A DNA stretch of 64,000 bases from Acetivibrio saccincola (GCF_002844395.1 NZ_CP025197.1:3286001-3350000), one strand, 5' to 3'; shown: positions 20,023 through 29,068, counted from the stretch's first letter. Program-made: numbers and translations. Notes: generated by a model from the letters alone, not told the origin.

Positions 20023-20401
20023 ATCTATCACCCTGTTTAAGTATTTCCTGCTTTTGATATCCATATTCATTTTTTTTGTAAAATCTTTTCACTAAACACT
20101 GTACAAAATATAATAAATGGGTTATAATATTATTAGTAACTTATTTTTATTTGCATTTATCTCCAATTTATTTTTTGCAATAGATTCAGCAATACAAATA
20201 ACATCTGTTCTTGCATATTCCAAGCATTTTATACTGCTTCATTTTGTTTACATAATTGCCAATAATTAAATTTGAAAACATGCTTACTTTTTGCTAAACT
20301 TATACCTAACATGTTGCTTATTATGTAAACTCATTTGAACTTTTATTTAAACTTACAAAGGTATTTTATAAAACTAAATTAATAAATAAAGGATGGTTAA
20401 A
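20023..20401. other. Divergent intergenic region between the small membrane protein and the LexA-like gene
   Basis: The region is about 380 bp of AT-rich DNA holding the promoters of both genes. I looked for a Gram-positive SOS box (GAAC-N4-GTTC) and found none. Confidence 0.4.
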
Positions 20402-21037
20402 GTGTCTGTGGATTTTAATTTCTTAACTTCAAAACAAAAAAAGGTCTATACTGCAATCGAATCATTCATCAAGGAAAATGGAATGCCTCCTACCGTAAGG
20501 GAAATAGGCGAATTAATTGGTGAGAAAACACCTGGAGCTGTACAAGGTATACTAAACAGGCTTGAAGAAAAAGGTGTTATAAGGAGGCAGCCAAGAGTAG
20601 CAAGATCTATCCAGCTTGTACAAGAAAACTCAAACTATGCCGACCACGTATATCTGCCGCTAATCAAAAAAATAAGCCAACGTAATGTAGACGACCTGCT
20701 CAATATGTACAACATCGTCAAGTACTATCCTGTACCGGCTCATTTGTTTGAAAATGCCGAAAATCATTTTATAATCCAATGTCCTGACAACAGTCTTTTG
20801 GACAGTGGCATCTCCTATGAAGACACTTTAGTAATTGACATGAAACCAGACCTTAAAGACGGGGATATAGTACTACTTATGTATGAAAACCTTACTATCC
20901 TAAGGTATTATAGCCCTCACGAAGACTCAGACAAAGTTGTTTTAAAAGCTGACAGCGATTTAATTGGAAAGGAAGTATTTAGTAGAGATGAAATAAAAAT
21001 AATAGGTAAAATGGTTGCTAAATTCACCAAATACTAA
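20402..21037 (+). CDS. LexA-family repressor lacking the self-cleavage lysine and cleavage site
   Basis: The protein is about 211 residues. The N-terminal winged helix (TSKQKKVYTAIESFI, PPTVREIGELIGEKTPGAVQ, LNRLEEKGVIRR) matches LexA, and the C-terminal half keeps the LexA/S24 fold. Aligned by eye with Bacillus LexA, the Ala-Gly cleavage site becomes Gln-Arg (QR in KKISQRN). The catalytic Ser is kept (DNSLLDSGI). The catalytic Lys of the TVKRF motif is Leu (TILRYY). It therefore should bind DNA but not self-cleave. Start: a GTG at 20402 with AAGG 8 bases upstream is preferred over ATG 20393. An intergenic terminator follows. It may be a paralogue of a true LexA elsewhere. Confidence 0.85.
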   Translation: MSVDFNFLTSKQKKVYTAIESFIKENGMPPTVREIGELIGEKTPGAVQGILNRLEEKGVIRRQPRVARSIQLVQENSNYADHVYLPLIKKISQRNVDDLLNMYNIVKYYPVPAHLFENAENHFIIQCPDNSLLDSGISYEDTLVIDMKPDLKDGDIVLLMYENLTILRYYSPHEDSDKVVLKADSDLIGKEVFSRDEIKIIGKMVAKFTKY

Positions 21038-21087
21038 TTGAAGTACCTGATTATTTTTATTAATTCATCTGTATTAGTATTAAAAAT

Positions 21088-21134
21088 AACAGGGTTAAGC
21101 TAATTATTTAAAAGCTTAACCCTTGTTGTTTTTT
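21088..21134 (+). terminator. Rho-independent terminator after the LexA-like gene
   Basis: A 13-bp stem (AACAGGGTTAAGC with GCTTAACCCTTGTT, one bulge) is followed by a run of T. It lies 50 bp after the stop codon. Confidence 0.85.
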
Positions 21135-21260
21135 TATTATTTATTGCTTATTTTTGCTGTTTATATTATTTGACTTTCATTGTTTCTTTGTATTTATTTT
21201 TGTGGGCATATTTGGTTTTTACAAACTTTTTATATGTATGCCTTTTTAGACATGCATTTT

Positions 21261-22322
21261 TTACAGGTAACTTACAATAAGGTCGCCCACTTCATCAGTT
21301 CCATAACCCATTTTGCCTGCGCCTAAGTCTTTAATATCATTTTTAACAGCCTTCTTAATGGCATTTTCTATATCTTCTGCTGCCTTAACTTCTCCTAGCT
21401 GTTCCAGCATCATTTGTCCTGCTGCTATTGCTGCAAGTGGGTTTATAACATTTTTACCTGTATATTTTGGCGCTGAACCTCCTATAGGCTCATACATTGA
21501 TACTCCCTCAGGATTTATGTTACCGCCGGCAGCTATTCCCATTCCTCCCTGGATAACTGCTCCAAGGTCAGTTATAATATCCCCAAACATATTGTCTGTC
21601 ACAATAACGTCAAAGAATTCAGGATTTTTAACCATCCACATACATGTAGCATCAACATGGCAGTAATCTGTCTCTATATCAGGATATTCTTTTGCCACTT
21701 CATAAAATACTCTTTCCCATAAATCAAATGCAAATGTTAAAACATTGGTTTTTCCGCATAGCGTTACTTTTTTACCTTTATTTCTCTTTCTTGCATACTC
21801 AAATGCAAACCTTATACATCTTTCAACACCTTTACGGGTGTTTATTGATTCCTGGATTGCAATTTCATCAGGAGTACCCTTCTTTAAAAAGCCTCCTCCT
21901 CCTGCATACAGACCTTCTGTATTTTCCCTTACAACAACAAAGTCAATATCCTCAGGTCCTTTGTCTTTTAAAGGAGTGTCCACTCCTTCATAAAGGATAA
22001 CAGGTCTTAAATTGATGTACTGGTCAAGCTCAAAACGCAGCCTTAACAGTATACCTTTTTCCAAAATACCAGGGGCTACATCAGGATGTCCTATTGCACC
22101 AAGCAAAACAGCATCCCTTGATTTTATTTTTTCAATATCACTGTCAGTTAATACTTCCCCAGTTTTTAAATATCTGTCCCCACCTAAGTCGTAATACTCT
22201 AAATCCACTTGGAAATTATGCTTTTTGCTGACTGCTTCTAAAACTTTAACACTTTCCCGGACAACTTCAGGTCCTGTACCGTCACCAGGTATAACTCCGA
22301 TATTGTACTTTTTCATATTCAA
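21261..22322 (-). CDS. leuB: Isocitrate/isopropylmalate dehydrogenase family protein (3-isopropylmalate dehydrogenase type)
   Basis: This is an NAD-dependent beta-decarboxylating dehydrogenase of 353 residues. Motifs: IGVIPGDGTGPEV at the N-terminus, LRFELDQYINLRPV with substrate-binding Arg residues, VVVRENTEGLYAG, KTNVLTFA with the catalytic Lys, and VTDNMFGDIITDLGA with the metal-binding Asp residues. It ends with EPIGGSAPKYTGKNVINPLA, where the cofactor-binding region indicates NAD. The LLGAIGHPDVAPGILE segment resembles the actinobacterial-type LeuB subgroup more than the GAVGGP type. No other leu genes are adjacent, so leucine synthesis is probable but homoisocitrate, tartrate or isocitrate activity is not excluded. 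Overlapping ATG codons (22322 and 22316) give two possible starts. Confidence 0.85.
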   Translation of the reverse strand: MNMKKYNIGVIPGDGTGPEVVRESVKVLEAVSKKHNFQVDLEYYDLGGDRYLKTGEVLTDSDIEKIKSRDAVLLGAIGHPDVAPGILEKGILLRLRFELDQYINLRPVILYEGVDTPLKDKGPEDIDFVVVRENTEGLYAGGGGFLKKGTPDEIAIQESINTRKGVERCIRFAFEYARKRNKGKKVTLCGKTNVLTFAFDLWERVFYEVAKEYPDIETDYCHVDATCMWMVKNPEFFDVIVTDNMFGDIITDLGAVIQGGMGIAAGGNINPEGVSMYEPIGGSAPKYTGKNVINPLAAIAAGQMMLEQLGEVKAAEDIENAIKKAVKNDIKDLGAGKMGYGTDEVGDLIVSYL

Positions 22323-22666
22323 AATCCTCCTTTTGTAATTTCATATGATAAATGTCCATATGTTTCTGTACCGGTGTGTCATAAGTAATTTACATGTTGT
22401 AATTTTTGTATGTTAAAATGTCTGCTTGTAAATATACTCTCTCTAAATATTATAACACTAATTATATTTTGTCATTATAAATATTGATTTATAGATATTA
22501 ATTATAATTCTTAAAACTAGTTTATTCTACCTGATATTTACCTTAATCATGCCGGCTTTTTAATGTTTTTTGATTTATTTTATAATTTTTCGCCAAATCC
22601 ATTTTCTCCACAGCCCTTTCATGTTAAAATGATATTAATGGAATTTAGGAAAAGATGCAGCGATAT
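22323..22666. other. Divergent intergenic region between leuB and the SigI-RsgI fusion gene
   Basis: The region is about 340 bp, very AT-rich, with short T and A runs. It must contain both promoters, but no clear sigma-A or SigI-type boxes could be assigned by eye. Confidence 0.35.
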
Positions 22667-22696
22667 GGAGGTAAGGCACCTTGTCTTTTAAAAAAA
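22666..22696 (+). promoter_or_regulatory. Ribosome site, TTG start and A7 slippery run of the SigI-RsgI fusion gene
   Basis: GGAGG (22667-22671) lies 9 bases before TTG 22681. TTG TCT TTT AAA AAA A then runs out of frame with the body of the gene by one base. Eight A would place it in frame and give an N-terminus of MSFKKNKDTFNE. This run decides whether full-length sigma factor is made. Confidence 0.6.
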
Positions 22697-23669
22697 TAAA
22701 GATACTTTTAATGAAAGTTCAATAATCTCAACTATAAATGAAATTAAATCTAGTAATGACAGCCTTTTGATGGATAACTTTATATCTGAATTTACCCCTT
22801 TTATTAAAAAAGAAGTAATAAAATTTACAAAAAAGCCTTTTGAAATAGAAAATACTTTTGAATTTAGTGTTGCTGTTTTAGCATTTAAAGAGGCCATTGA
22901 TTACTATAGTAAAAACCAGCATTTAAGCTTTTTGGATTTTTCTTCTTTATTGATAAGAAAGCGTCTTTTAGACTATGTAAAATTCAGCAATGGAAAAAAA
23001 ACATTTTCTATTTCCAATTTTGAAAAAAAGCATTTACATTTAATTGAACAACTGCATCTACCGGAACAAAACAAGTACCATAAAGAGTATACCATGTTAT
23101 ATGAAATAAGTATATTTAAAAAAATGCTTAAACCTTTTAAAATATCTGATGAAAATCTTCTCAAGTATTCACCAAGAAATGACATAATAAAACATAAATG
23201 TTTTAAAGTGGCGGAAGAAATTTTGAAAAATAATGATTTATTGGAGGATATTTTAACTAAGAAAATTTATCCCGTGTCAAAACTGCAAAAAATTACACAA
23301 GTCAAAAAAAGGGACATTAGGTATCATAAAGGGTTTATTGTTTCTGCCGTTTTAATTTTTTCCTCAAAATTAGATACTTTAAAAGGATATATTAATAATT
23401 TCTTAGATGAAAAATTTGAAAAAACCGGGGTACTTATAGCAATGAAAGAAAATTATGGTATTGTAGTTACTAAAGAGTTTCTCTTTTTATCAATACCAAA
23501 AAAGCCTTCCATGGCAATTGGTCAAACCTTGGAATTTAAATCTTTTTATCTCTCTATAATAAAAGGTGTATCTCATGATATAGTAATAAAAGTGTTGATT
23601 ATTATTGCTATATTATCAATGAGCGCTGCTTTTTTGTTCAGTTTTTTGGCTCAGCTTTTTCTGGTCTAA
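22681..23669 (+). CDS. SigI-family sigma factor fused to an RsgI_N anti-sigma domain and membrane anchor
   Basis: One reading frame joins a SigI-like sigma factor to the cytoplasmic anti-sigma domain and membrane helix of RsgI. Counting from a TTG at 22767, residues 1-212 match SigI (VAVLAFKEAIDYYS, LLIRKRLLDYVKF, LTKKIYPVSKLQKITQVKKR). Residues 217-262 match RsgI_N (GVLIAMKENYGIVVTKEFLFL) and 272-298 form a membrane helix; the protein then stops with no ectodomain. The frame is open upstream to 22692 and encodes the missing SigI N-terminus (TINEIKSSNDSLL). The likely start is TTG 22681, 9 bases after GGAGG; reaching the main frame from it needs one extra A in the A7 run at 22690-22696. Either slippage, a mutation or a sequence error applies. 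Confidence 0.75.
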
Positions 23670-23719
23670 AATAAATAATCATATTTTTGCAATTTATGTT
23701 GACATAACTAATAATTAAC

Positions 23720-24574
23720 TTATTTGAAAATAATTCTTCGTATTTTTCTTTCTATTGCCATTATTTTTTCCATTCCTGTTGTAATGTCGTTTTCGTCATA
23801 TTTAAAGAATTTAATTTTGTACCCGTCAACGTGGTATTGTTTTTTCAAATCTTCTTTTGAGAATAAATATATTGTATTTTGAAAGGGTTTTTTCCAACCG
23901 GAAATAATTTTTTTATATTCTTTTTTCTTGTTTGTTAATTGGTCAAATCTTTTATGTACATCTTCACTTGTGTTTTCCAGTAATTCTTTGATTATAAGCA
24001 AAATATCATCAGATGATAAATCTTCTGCCTTTTTTTCAATTGGTCTGATAACAAAAACATAACCAACAAAAGCAAAACCTACATATACAGTATGGTCATA
24101 TATGAAAAACACTATATTCTTTATATATTCTCCTTGCTCATTTTCTATAGGTATATCAAAACCATTATATATACACGTAAAATTATCCAGCGGAATAGCT
24201 TCTATGAATAAAAAAGGCATCCTGCTATAGAAGAAAACCTTCGCATACCACTCATCAATAAAGTCTTTTTTTTCATAGGGTAAAAAAATATTAACTTTAA
24301 ATCCTTTTATATAAAATTTTACATGTTTAATTAACATATCTAGAAAGTAATTTATAACATGTATATTATTGTAGTACTTTTCCATTAATAGTCCTTCCTT
24401 AACTTCCTTGTATTTTTTCTTATCCGGAATTTCATTCCTTATTTCTTCAATAGACCGGTCAATATACACGCCTCTGCCCAGCTCAACAGCTTTTAGCCGG
24501 CCTTGAAAAAAATCAACACAGATAAACTTAGTTTTAAAACAATAAGCAATCTTTTTAATAATATCTCTAAGCAT
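23720..24574 (-). CDS. Hypothetical protein, possibly a degenerate MreB/actin-fold homologue
   Basis: This 284-residue soluble protein has no signal peptide or membrane helix, and a good ribosome site (GGAGGAATAAA before ATG). I see an order of segments reminiscent of MreB: a beta-hairpin start (FICVDFFQGRLKAVELGRGVYID), a helix (GLLMEKYYNNIHVINYFLDML), then KVNIFLPYEKKDF. A segment ending AIPLDNFTCIYNGFDIP stands where MreB has its EEPMAAAIGAGLP strand-helix. The nucleotide-binding Gly-Thr and Asp residues are not conserved, so ATP binding is doubtful. It is convergent with the SigI-RsgI fusion gene and 136 bp downstream of the RHS gene on the same strand. The assignment is tentative. Confidence 0.5.
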   Translation of the reverse strand: MLRDIIKKIAYCFKTKFICVDFFQGRLKAVELGRGVYIDRSIEEIRNEIPDKKKYKEVKEGLLMEKYYNNIHVINYFLDMLIKHVKFYIKGFKVNIFLPYEKKDFIDEWYAKVFFYSRMPFLFIEAIPLDNFTCIYNGFDIPIENEQGEYIKNIVFFIYDHTVYVGFAFVGYVFVIRPIEKKAEDLSSDDILLIIKELLENTSEDVHKRFDQLTNKKKEYKKIISGWKKPFQNTIYLFSKEDLKKQYHVDGYKIKFFKYDENDITTGMEKIMAIERKIRRIIFK

Positions 24575-24631
24575 TTTATTCCTCCAAAAGCCATATAACC
24601 TTTTATTTTTGTTATTAAGCAGAATTTTTTC

Positions 24632-24677
24632 AACTACAAATATCAGGTAAATTGCAATTTACCTGATATTTGTAGTT
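24632..24677. repeat. 46-bp perfect palindrome downstream of the RHS gene
   Basis: Two 22-base arms (AACTACAAATATCAGGTAAATT and its exact complement) meet at a central GC, so the full 46 bp are self-complementary. No T run follows on the minus strand, so it is not a canonical intrinsic terminator. It lies 33 bp past the RHS stop codon. Confidence 0.85.
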
Positions 24678-24710
24678 TATCTATATCTTTAATTTAATTA
24701 TACATCCTGT

Positions 24711-27209
24711 CTAATCAAAACTCCACCCAAACCATTCTTCTACTGATTCTTTAAATCTTTCTATTAGAACTTCAGCAAAAGATCTGGATGTTACAACTGC
24801 TGTAACTCCTGCTGCAGAATCGTAAGGCGTCTTTGATGATCTTTCTTTTATAGTTTTTGTATAAACATTTTCTACATCAAAAACTCTGGTAGTATGCGCC
24901 TCATCAACAATAGTAAAAATTGCTCCGAAAAACACACCGGAAAAAGTTGCGTATACAATTCTATTTCCCATTTTTCCTACTTCTATAGTCTCACCGGTAA
25001 TTGCCCATTCTAAAAAAGCATCATATGCATTGCCTCTTAACATTTCATCTGTCAGTGCAACAAGAAACGAACTGGCACCTCCTGAAATCATTCCCTGTAT
25101 AATACGCCCTCCAAAACTTAAACCTTTACCATTAACAAATCCAACTCCTATAAAATGACTTGCCAATCCACCCACAGCACCTGTTATTACATCAATACTG
25201 TAATCTTTAATTAACTGTTTTGGAGTATAATATATGTCGTTAAATATTCCTTGGTAAAACACATTAATTGTTGTAAATATAGTGTTTAAACTAATGCTTA
25301 CTGCTAATGATTTACCCAATAACGAACTAACTAAAGTAAAGTTACCCGAAGGGTCAATATTCATTACAGGATTTGCATGGGCATATAGGTACTTGTGCAA
25401 GCTGTATGGATCTTGTATAAATCCTTCAAACGGATCCATTGTTGTAAATCTTCCTATAGCCGGATTCATGTACCTTGCTCTTAAGTAGTAGAATCCTATG
25501 TTAGCATCATACTGTTCTCCTGTGTACAAAAACTCATTCTCTGTATCGCCTGTTTTTTCAATTAGATTTCCAAAAGCATCATATGTGTATGTATCAGTTA
25601 CTTCTCCGTTGCTATTTGTCAGAGCCCTTGTACTTCCTAAACCATCAAAGTGATAGTAGCTTTTAACATCTCCTCTTTTTTGGCTTATAAGATCATCCCC
25701 ATGAACATAACTAACTATAAGCTTGCCTTTTTCATTTCTTTCTTCTAAAACTTTCGCATAATCTGTATTTTTATCTACAGTATATCTGCTAAATTTTGCA
25801 TCGTCAACTATTTTTCCAACTCTTATCCCGTCCACGTCATAAACATATTCAACAGTTGATGTACCGGTCTGGTTGGTTGTAACTACACTTACAAGCCTGT
25901 TATCATATCCATAGGTATATAATATTGTCTCTGTCTCATTTTTCTTTGAAAGAGTGTTTCCATTATTGTCATAAGTATAGACATTTTCACCTTCTGAAAT
26001 AAGCCTGTTATTTTCATCATAAGTATAATTCACAGTGTTTCCGTCATCCGTCTTAGTCAGCCTGTTTCCTACAGCATCATAAGTATAGCTTATTTCACGT
26101 ATAGTTCCATCAGGATTATTTATAGTTTCTTTTAACAGTTTATAAGTATTATCATACTCATATTCTATAACTCTTCCGGTATGTTCTTCAATTTTTATTC
26201 TGCTACCTGCAGGTCCTAATGTATATTTGTAAGATGAAATAATCTCCCCGTTGGCATCTTGGTTTACAAGCTCTACCAATCTGTTAAGTTCATCATAGGT
26301 ATATAGCATCTTTGTTCCGTTAGGATAGGTAACACCAGTTCTGTTGCCCACTTCATCATATATGTATGTTGTCACTCCCCCGTCAGGATCCGTCACTGTA
26401 GAAAGCCTATTTAACTTATCATAAGTATAGGTTGTTGTCCCGGACGGAACTTTGACACCGGTTTTGTTTCCTGCTGCATCGTAAGTATATTCAATGCTTA
26501 TTCCATCGGGACCGGTTTCTTTTATAAGTCTTCCCATAACATCATATTCAAATTTTGTAGTTCCCCTATTGTCTGTTACTGTTGCCCTTTGACCTAAAGG
26601 AGTATTTCCTTCTGCATTAATACTCTTTGTCCTTGCTCCCGTTTCATCATACTCATAATTTATTTCATTTCCTCTTGCATCAATTATTTTGGTTATATTT
26701 CCATTGCCGTCGTACTCGTAAAAAGTAGTATTTCCTAATGCATCCGTAACGGAAATATTGTTACCTGCTTTATCATATTCATAGGTTGTAACATTTCCAA
26801 GCGCATCAATTTCTTTGATTTTACGTCCATTGACATCGTATTCCGTCTCTGTAAAACTGCCGTCAGGATTAACCTTTTTAACCAATCTTCCAAGTTTGTC
26901 GTAAAAGTATTTGGTAACATTTCCGGCCCTGTCAGTGTAAGTTAGTCTGTTGCCCTCTTTATCGTAAGTAAATTTTTCTTCCGTTCCGTCAGGATAAATG
27001 GTTTTTTCTAAATTTCCATAAATATCATATATATATTCAGTACGCCTTCCCAAACTATCAGTTTCAGCAGACTTCTTACCAATAGGATTATATTCTATGG
27101 TTGTAGAATTCCCATATGCATCAATAATTTTTGTAAGGCGTCCTTTTTTGTCATACTCATATGTTGTGTTATTTCTTCTTCTCCTATCTTTATGGTTTCT
27201 GTCAGACAT
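24711..27209 (-). CDS. RHS/YD-repeat surface protein, C-terminal part (frame 3 of a split gene)
   Basis: This is the C-terminal section of a giant cell-surface RHS protein. It is almost entirely YD repeats (YDKKGRLTKIIDAYGN type). The RHS core hallmark follows at about residues 525-630, with HFDGLGSTRALTNSNG, YLRARYMNPAIGRFTTMDPF and a final NPVMNIDPSGNF. After the core, about 200 residues form a variable tip with hydrophobic glycine-rich stretches, the position where polymorphic toxins sit; I do not recognise the tip. The stated start is artificial. The frame continues the protein ending at 27095 after a shift near 27170. No clear immunity gene follows. Confidence 0.85.
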   Translation of the reverse strand: MSDRNHKDRRRRNNTTYEYDKKGRLTKIIDAYGNSTTIEYNPIGKKSAETDSLGRRTEYIYDIYGNLEKTIYPDGTEEKFTYDKEGNRLTYTDRAGNVTKYFYDKLGRLVKKVNPDGSFTETEYDVNGRKIKEIDALGNVTTYEYDKAGNNISVTDALGNTTFYEYDGNGNITKIIDARGNEINYEYDETGARTKSINAEGNTPLGQRATVTDNRGTTKFEYDVMGRLIKETGPDGISIEYTYDAAGNKTGVKVPSGTTTYTYDKLNRLSTVTDPDGGVTTYIYDEVGNRTGVTYPNGTKMLYTYDELNRLVELVNQDANGEIISSYKYTLGPAGSRIKIEEHTGRVIEYEYDNTYKLLKETINNPDGTIREISYTYDAVGNRLTKTDDGNTVNYTYDENNRLISEGENVYTYDNNGNTLSKKNETETILYTYGYDNRLVSVVTTNQTGTSTVEYVYDVDGIRVGKIVDDAKFSRYTVDKNTDYAKVLEERNEKGKLIVSYVHGDDLISQKRGDVKSYYHFDGLGSTRALTNSNGEVTDTYTYDAFGNLIEKTGDTENEFLYTGEQYDANIGFYYLRARYMNPAIGRFTTMDPFEGFIQDPYSLHKYLYAHANPVMNIDPSGNFTLVSSLLGKSLAVSISLNTIFTTINVFYQGIFNDIYYTPKQLIKDYSIDVITGAVGGLASHFIGVGFVNGKGLSFGGRIIQGMISGGASSFLVALTDEMLRGNAYDAFLEWAITGETIEVGKMGNRIVYATFSGVFFGAIFTIVDEAHTTRVFDVENVYTKTIKERSSKTPYDSAAGVTAVVTSRSFAEVLIERFKESVEEWFGWSFD

Positions 27210-29068
27210 TTTCCTGCAGAATCATAAGTATAAACTGTTTCAGTTCCGTCTGCACTTATTTTTCGGATTACATTTCCATAGGAATCATAAGTATGGCTTG
27301 TGGTATTTCCTTTAGAGTCTGTCATTTTAGTCAAATTCCCTTTTGAATCATATTCAAAAAATGTTGTATTTCCTAAAGGATTCGTTACTTTTATCAAATT
27401 GCCTTTTGAATCGTATTCATTTATTTTGGTATTTCCCATTGGATCTGTTTCTGTAAGCACCTGACCTTTGGCATTATAAGTATATTCAGTCTTATTTCCC
27501 ATTGCATCAGTGAAAGAAGTCACATTATTATTTTCATCATATGTATATGTAATAGTATTTCCAAGAGGCTCAGTTTCTGTCAGCATATTACCATTCTCAT
27601 CATATGTGTAAGATGTGGTGTTTCCCATTGCATCAACTTTCTTTAATATATTCCCCTTTTCATCATATGAAAATACAGTTACATTACCCATTCTATCCGT
27701 TACTATTTCCTGCCTTGCACCTATGTCTCTGGAATATTCTATCCTGTTGCCCTCAGCGTCAATATGTGCAATAATTCTTCCATCGTCATCATATTCATTC
27801 CGTACTGCTTTAACTCCTCTTGGATCAATAATATCTATCAAACCATGGTTTGAATTATACGTAAATCTTGTAACATGGCCTTCCTGATCCGTTACTTTTA
27901 CTAAATCTCCGTAATAATCATATTCATAATTTATACTGTTACCCATAGGTTCTGTTATTTTGGTTATCCTTCCTTCTCTGTCCCTTTCAAAAGTTACACT
28001 TTTGCCTCCTGAGTGTGTAATTCCGTCTTTTGTATATGTAATGGTGTTACCGTTAATATCTGTAACACTTTCCAGACCACTGTTCATATTTAATATTAAA
28101 ACAGTACCCTCCCGTGTAGTAAGTTTATATCTTTGAGGGTTATAACACTCCATGTCAAAATTTCTTAATTCATTACCCACTACATAAGCAACTTTATCTT
28201 CATCTAAAGCCTCAAGTTTTGAAAATGTGCCTTTTTTTGCAACAAATGATACACTTACTTCTTGTATGGGAGCAAACGGCTGCATACTTGGTGAAACAGC
28301 TACTCTAAATTCATCAACTTTTCCGTCAGGATAAGTTACAGTTATATTATGGGGTTTTATCTCATACAAATTGTAAACCCTGCTGAATACTCCCCCACTT
28401 TCTTCATGTCTCCAGTTCTCCCCGGGTTTCATGTTTTGCTCAATACGTACATACTTATATTCTAATGACCAGCCAATACCAAAATCACCTTTGGATTTAT
28501 TCCGGCTGTCATAATTTCTTGCAATTGATATAGGCAATCCTGCCATTGGAACTGTTAAGTCTTCAAAACTTATTGTAAAGTTTCCAACTTTCATTTCTCC
28601 CTCAACTATATACGAAACATTATAAACAGATACATAGCCGCCTGAATCATATACAGATAATCTAATGTCATATTGCCCGTTTCTCATCATTGTTGGATCA
28701 AAAATACCAAGTACATCATTCTTAACACTTTTTGTGCCTTCTGCAAACTTTATATACCGGTCTTTACCTGACTGGGAATATTCAAGAATGTATTTTACAA
28801 GGTTTTCATCGTAAGCGGTGCCTATAATTTCTACAGGCTCATGTATCTTTGTATACTCCAAAGGACTTTCTATAAAAGCTTCAGGAGGCACTTTATCTCC
28901 TTCTTCTTTTACAAATAATTCTTTACTTGCATATCCTTCATTTCCTGCAGCATCGTATGCTTTTGCCACAACCTCAAACATGCCTGCAGTATCAGCGACA
29001 AAAGTACCAATACCTGTTTCATCCAATTCAACAGGTTGATTATTAAATTCAGCACTAATGTGTTCCAC
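27095..29068 (-). CDS. RHS/YD-repeat surface protein, middle part (frame 2 of a split gene)
   Basis: This is the middle section of the split SLH-RHS protein. It begins with Ig-like/cadherin-like beta modules (KVTAIDNVG in the open frame upstream of 29068; YDAAGNEGYASKELFVKEEG). Next comes the RHS N-terminal domain (FEDLTVPMAGLPISIARNYDSR, FGIGWSL), then about ten YD repeats (for example GNTITYTYDENNNVTSFTDAMGN). The apparent GTG start at 29068 is not real, because the frame is open up to about 29150. There an A5 run with one base missing breaks it from the preceding part. It ends out of frame after GEEEITQ, where the next frame takes over. Confidence 0.85.
   Translation of the reverse strand: MEHISAEFNNQPVELDETGIGTFVADTAGMFEVVAKAYDAAGNEGYASKELFVKEEGDKVPPEAFIESPLEYTKIHEPVEIIGTAYDENLVKYILEYSQSGKDRYIKFAEGTKSVKNDVLGIFDPTMMRNGQYDIRLSVYDSGGYVSVYNVSYIVEGEMKVGNFTISFEDLTVPMAGLPISIARNYDSRNKSKGDFGIGWSLEYKYVRIEQNMKPGENWRHEESGGVFSRVYNLYEIKPHNITVTYPDGKVDEFRVAVSPSMQPFAPIQEVSVSFVAKKGTFSKLEALDEDKVAYVVGNELRNFDMECYNPQRYKLTTREGTVLILNMNSGLESVTDINGNTITYTKDGITHSGGKSVTFERDREGRITKITEPMGNSINYEYDYYGDLVKVTDQEGHVTRFTYNSNHGLIDIIDPRGVKAVRNEYDDDGRIIAHIDAEGNRIEYSRDIGARQEIVTDRMGNVTVFSYDEKGNILKKVDAMGNTTSYTYDENGNMLTETEPLGNTITYTYDENNNVTSFTDAMGNKTEYTYNAKGQVLTETDPMGNTKINEYDSKGNLIKVTNPLGNTTFFEYDSKGNLTKMTDSKGNTTSHTYDSYGNVIRKISADGTETVYTYDSAGKCLTETIKIGEEEITQHMSMTKKDALQKLLMHMGILQP

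Noticed and set aside
20023-20401. SOS box upstream of the LexA-like gene
   Set aside because: No GAAC-N4-GTTC or close variant could be found.
24632-24677. Ordinary intrinsic terminator of the RHS gene
   Set aside because: The stem has no real loop and no following T run on the minus strand, so it is listed as a palindrome instead.
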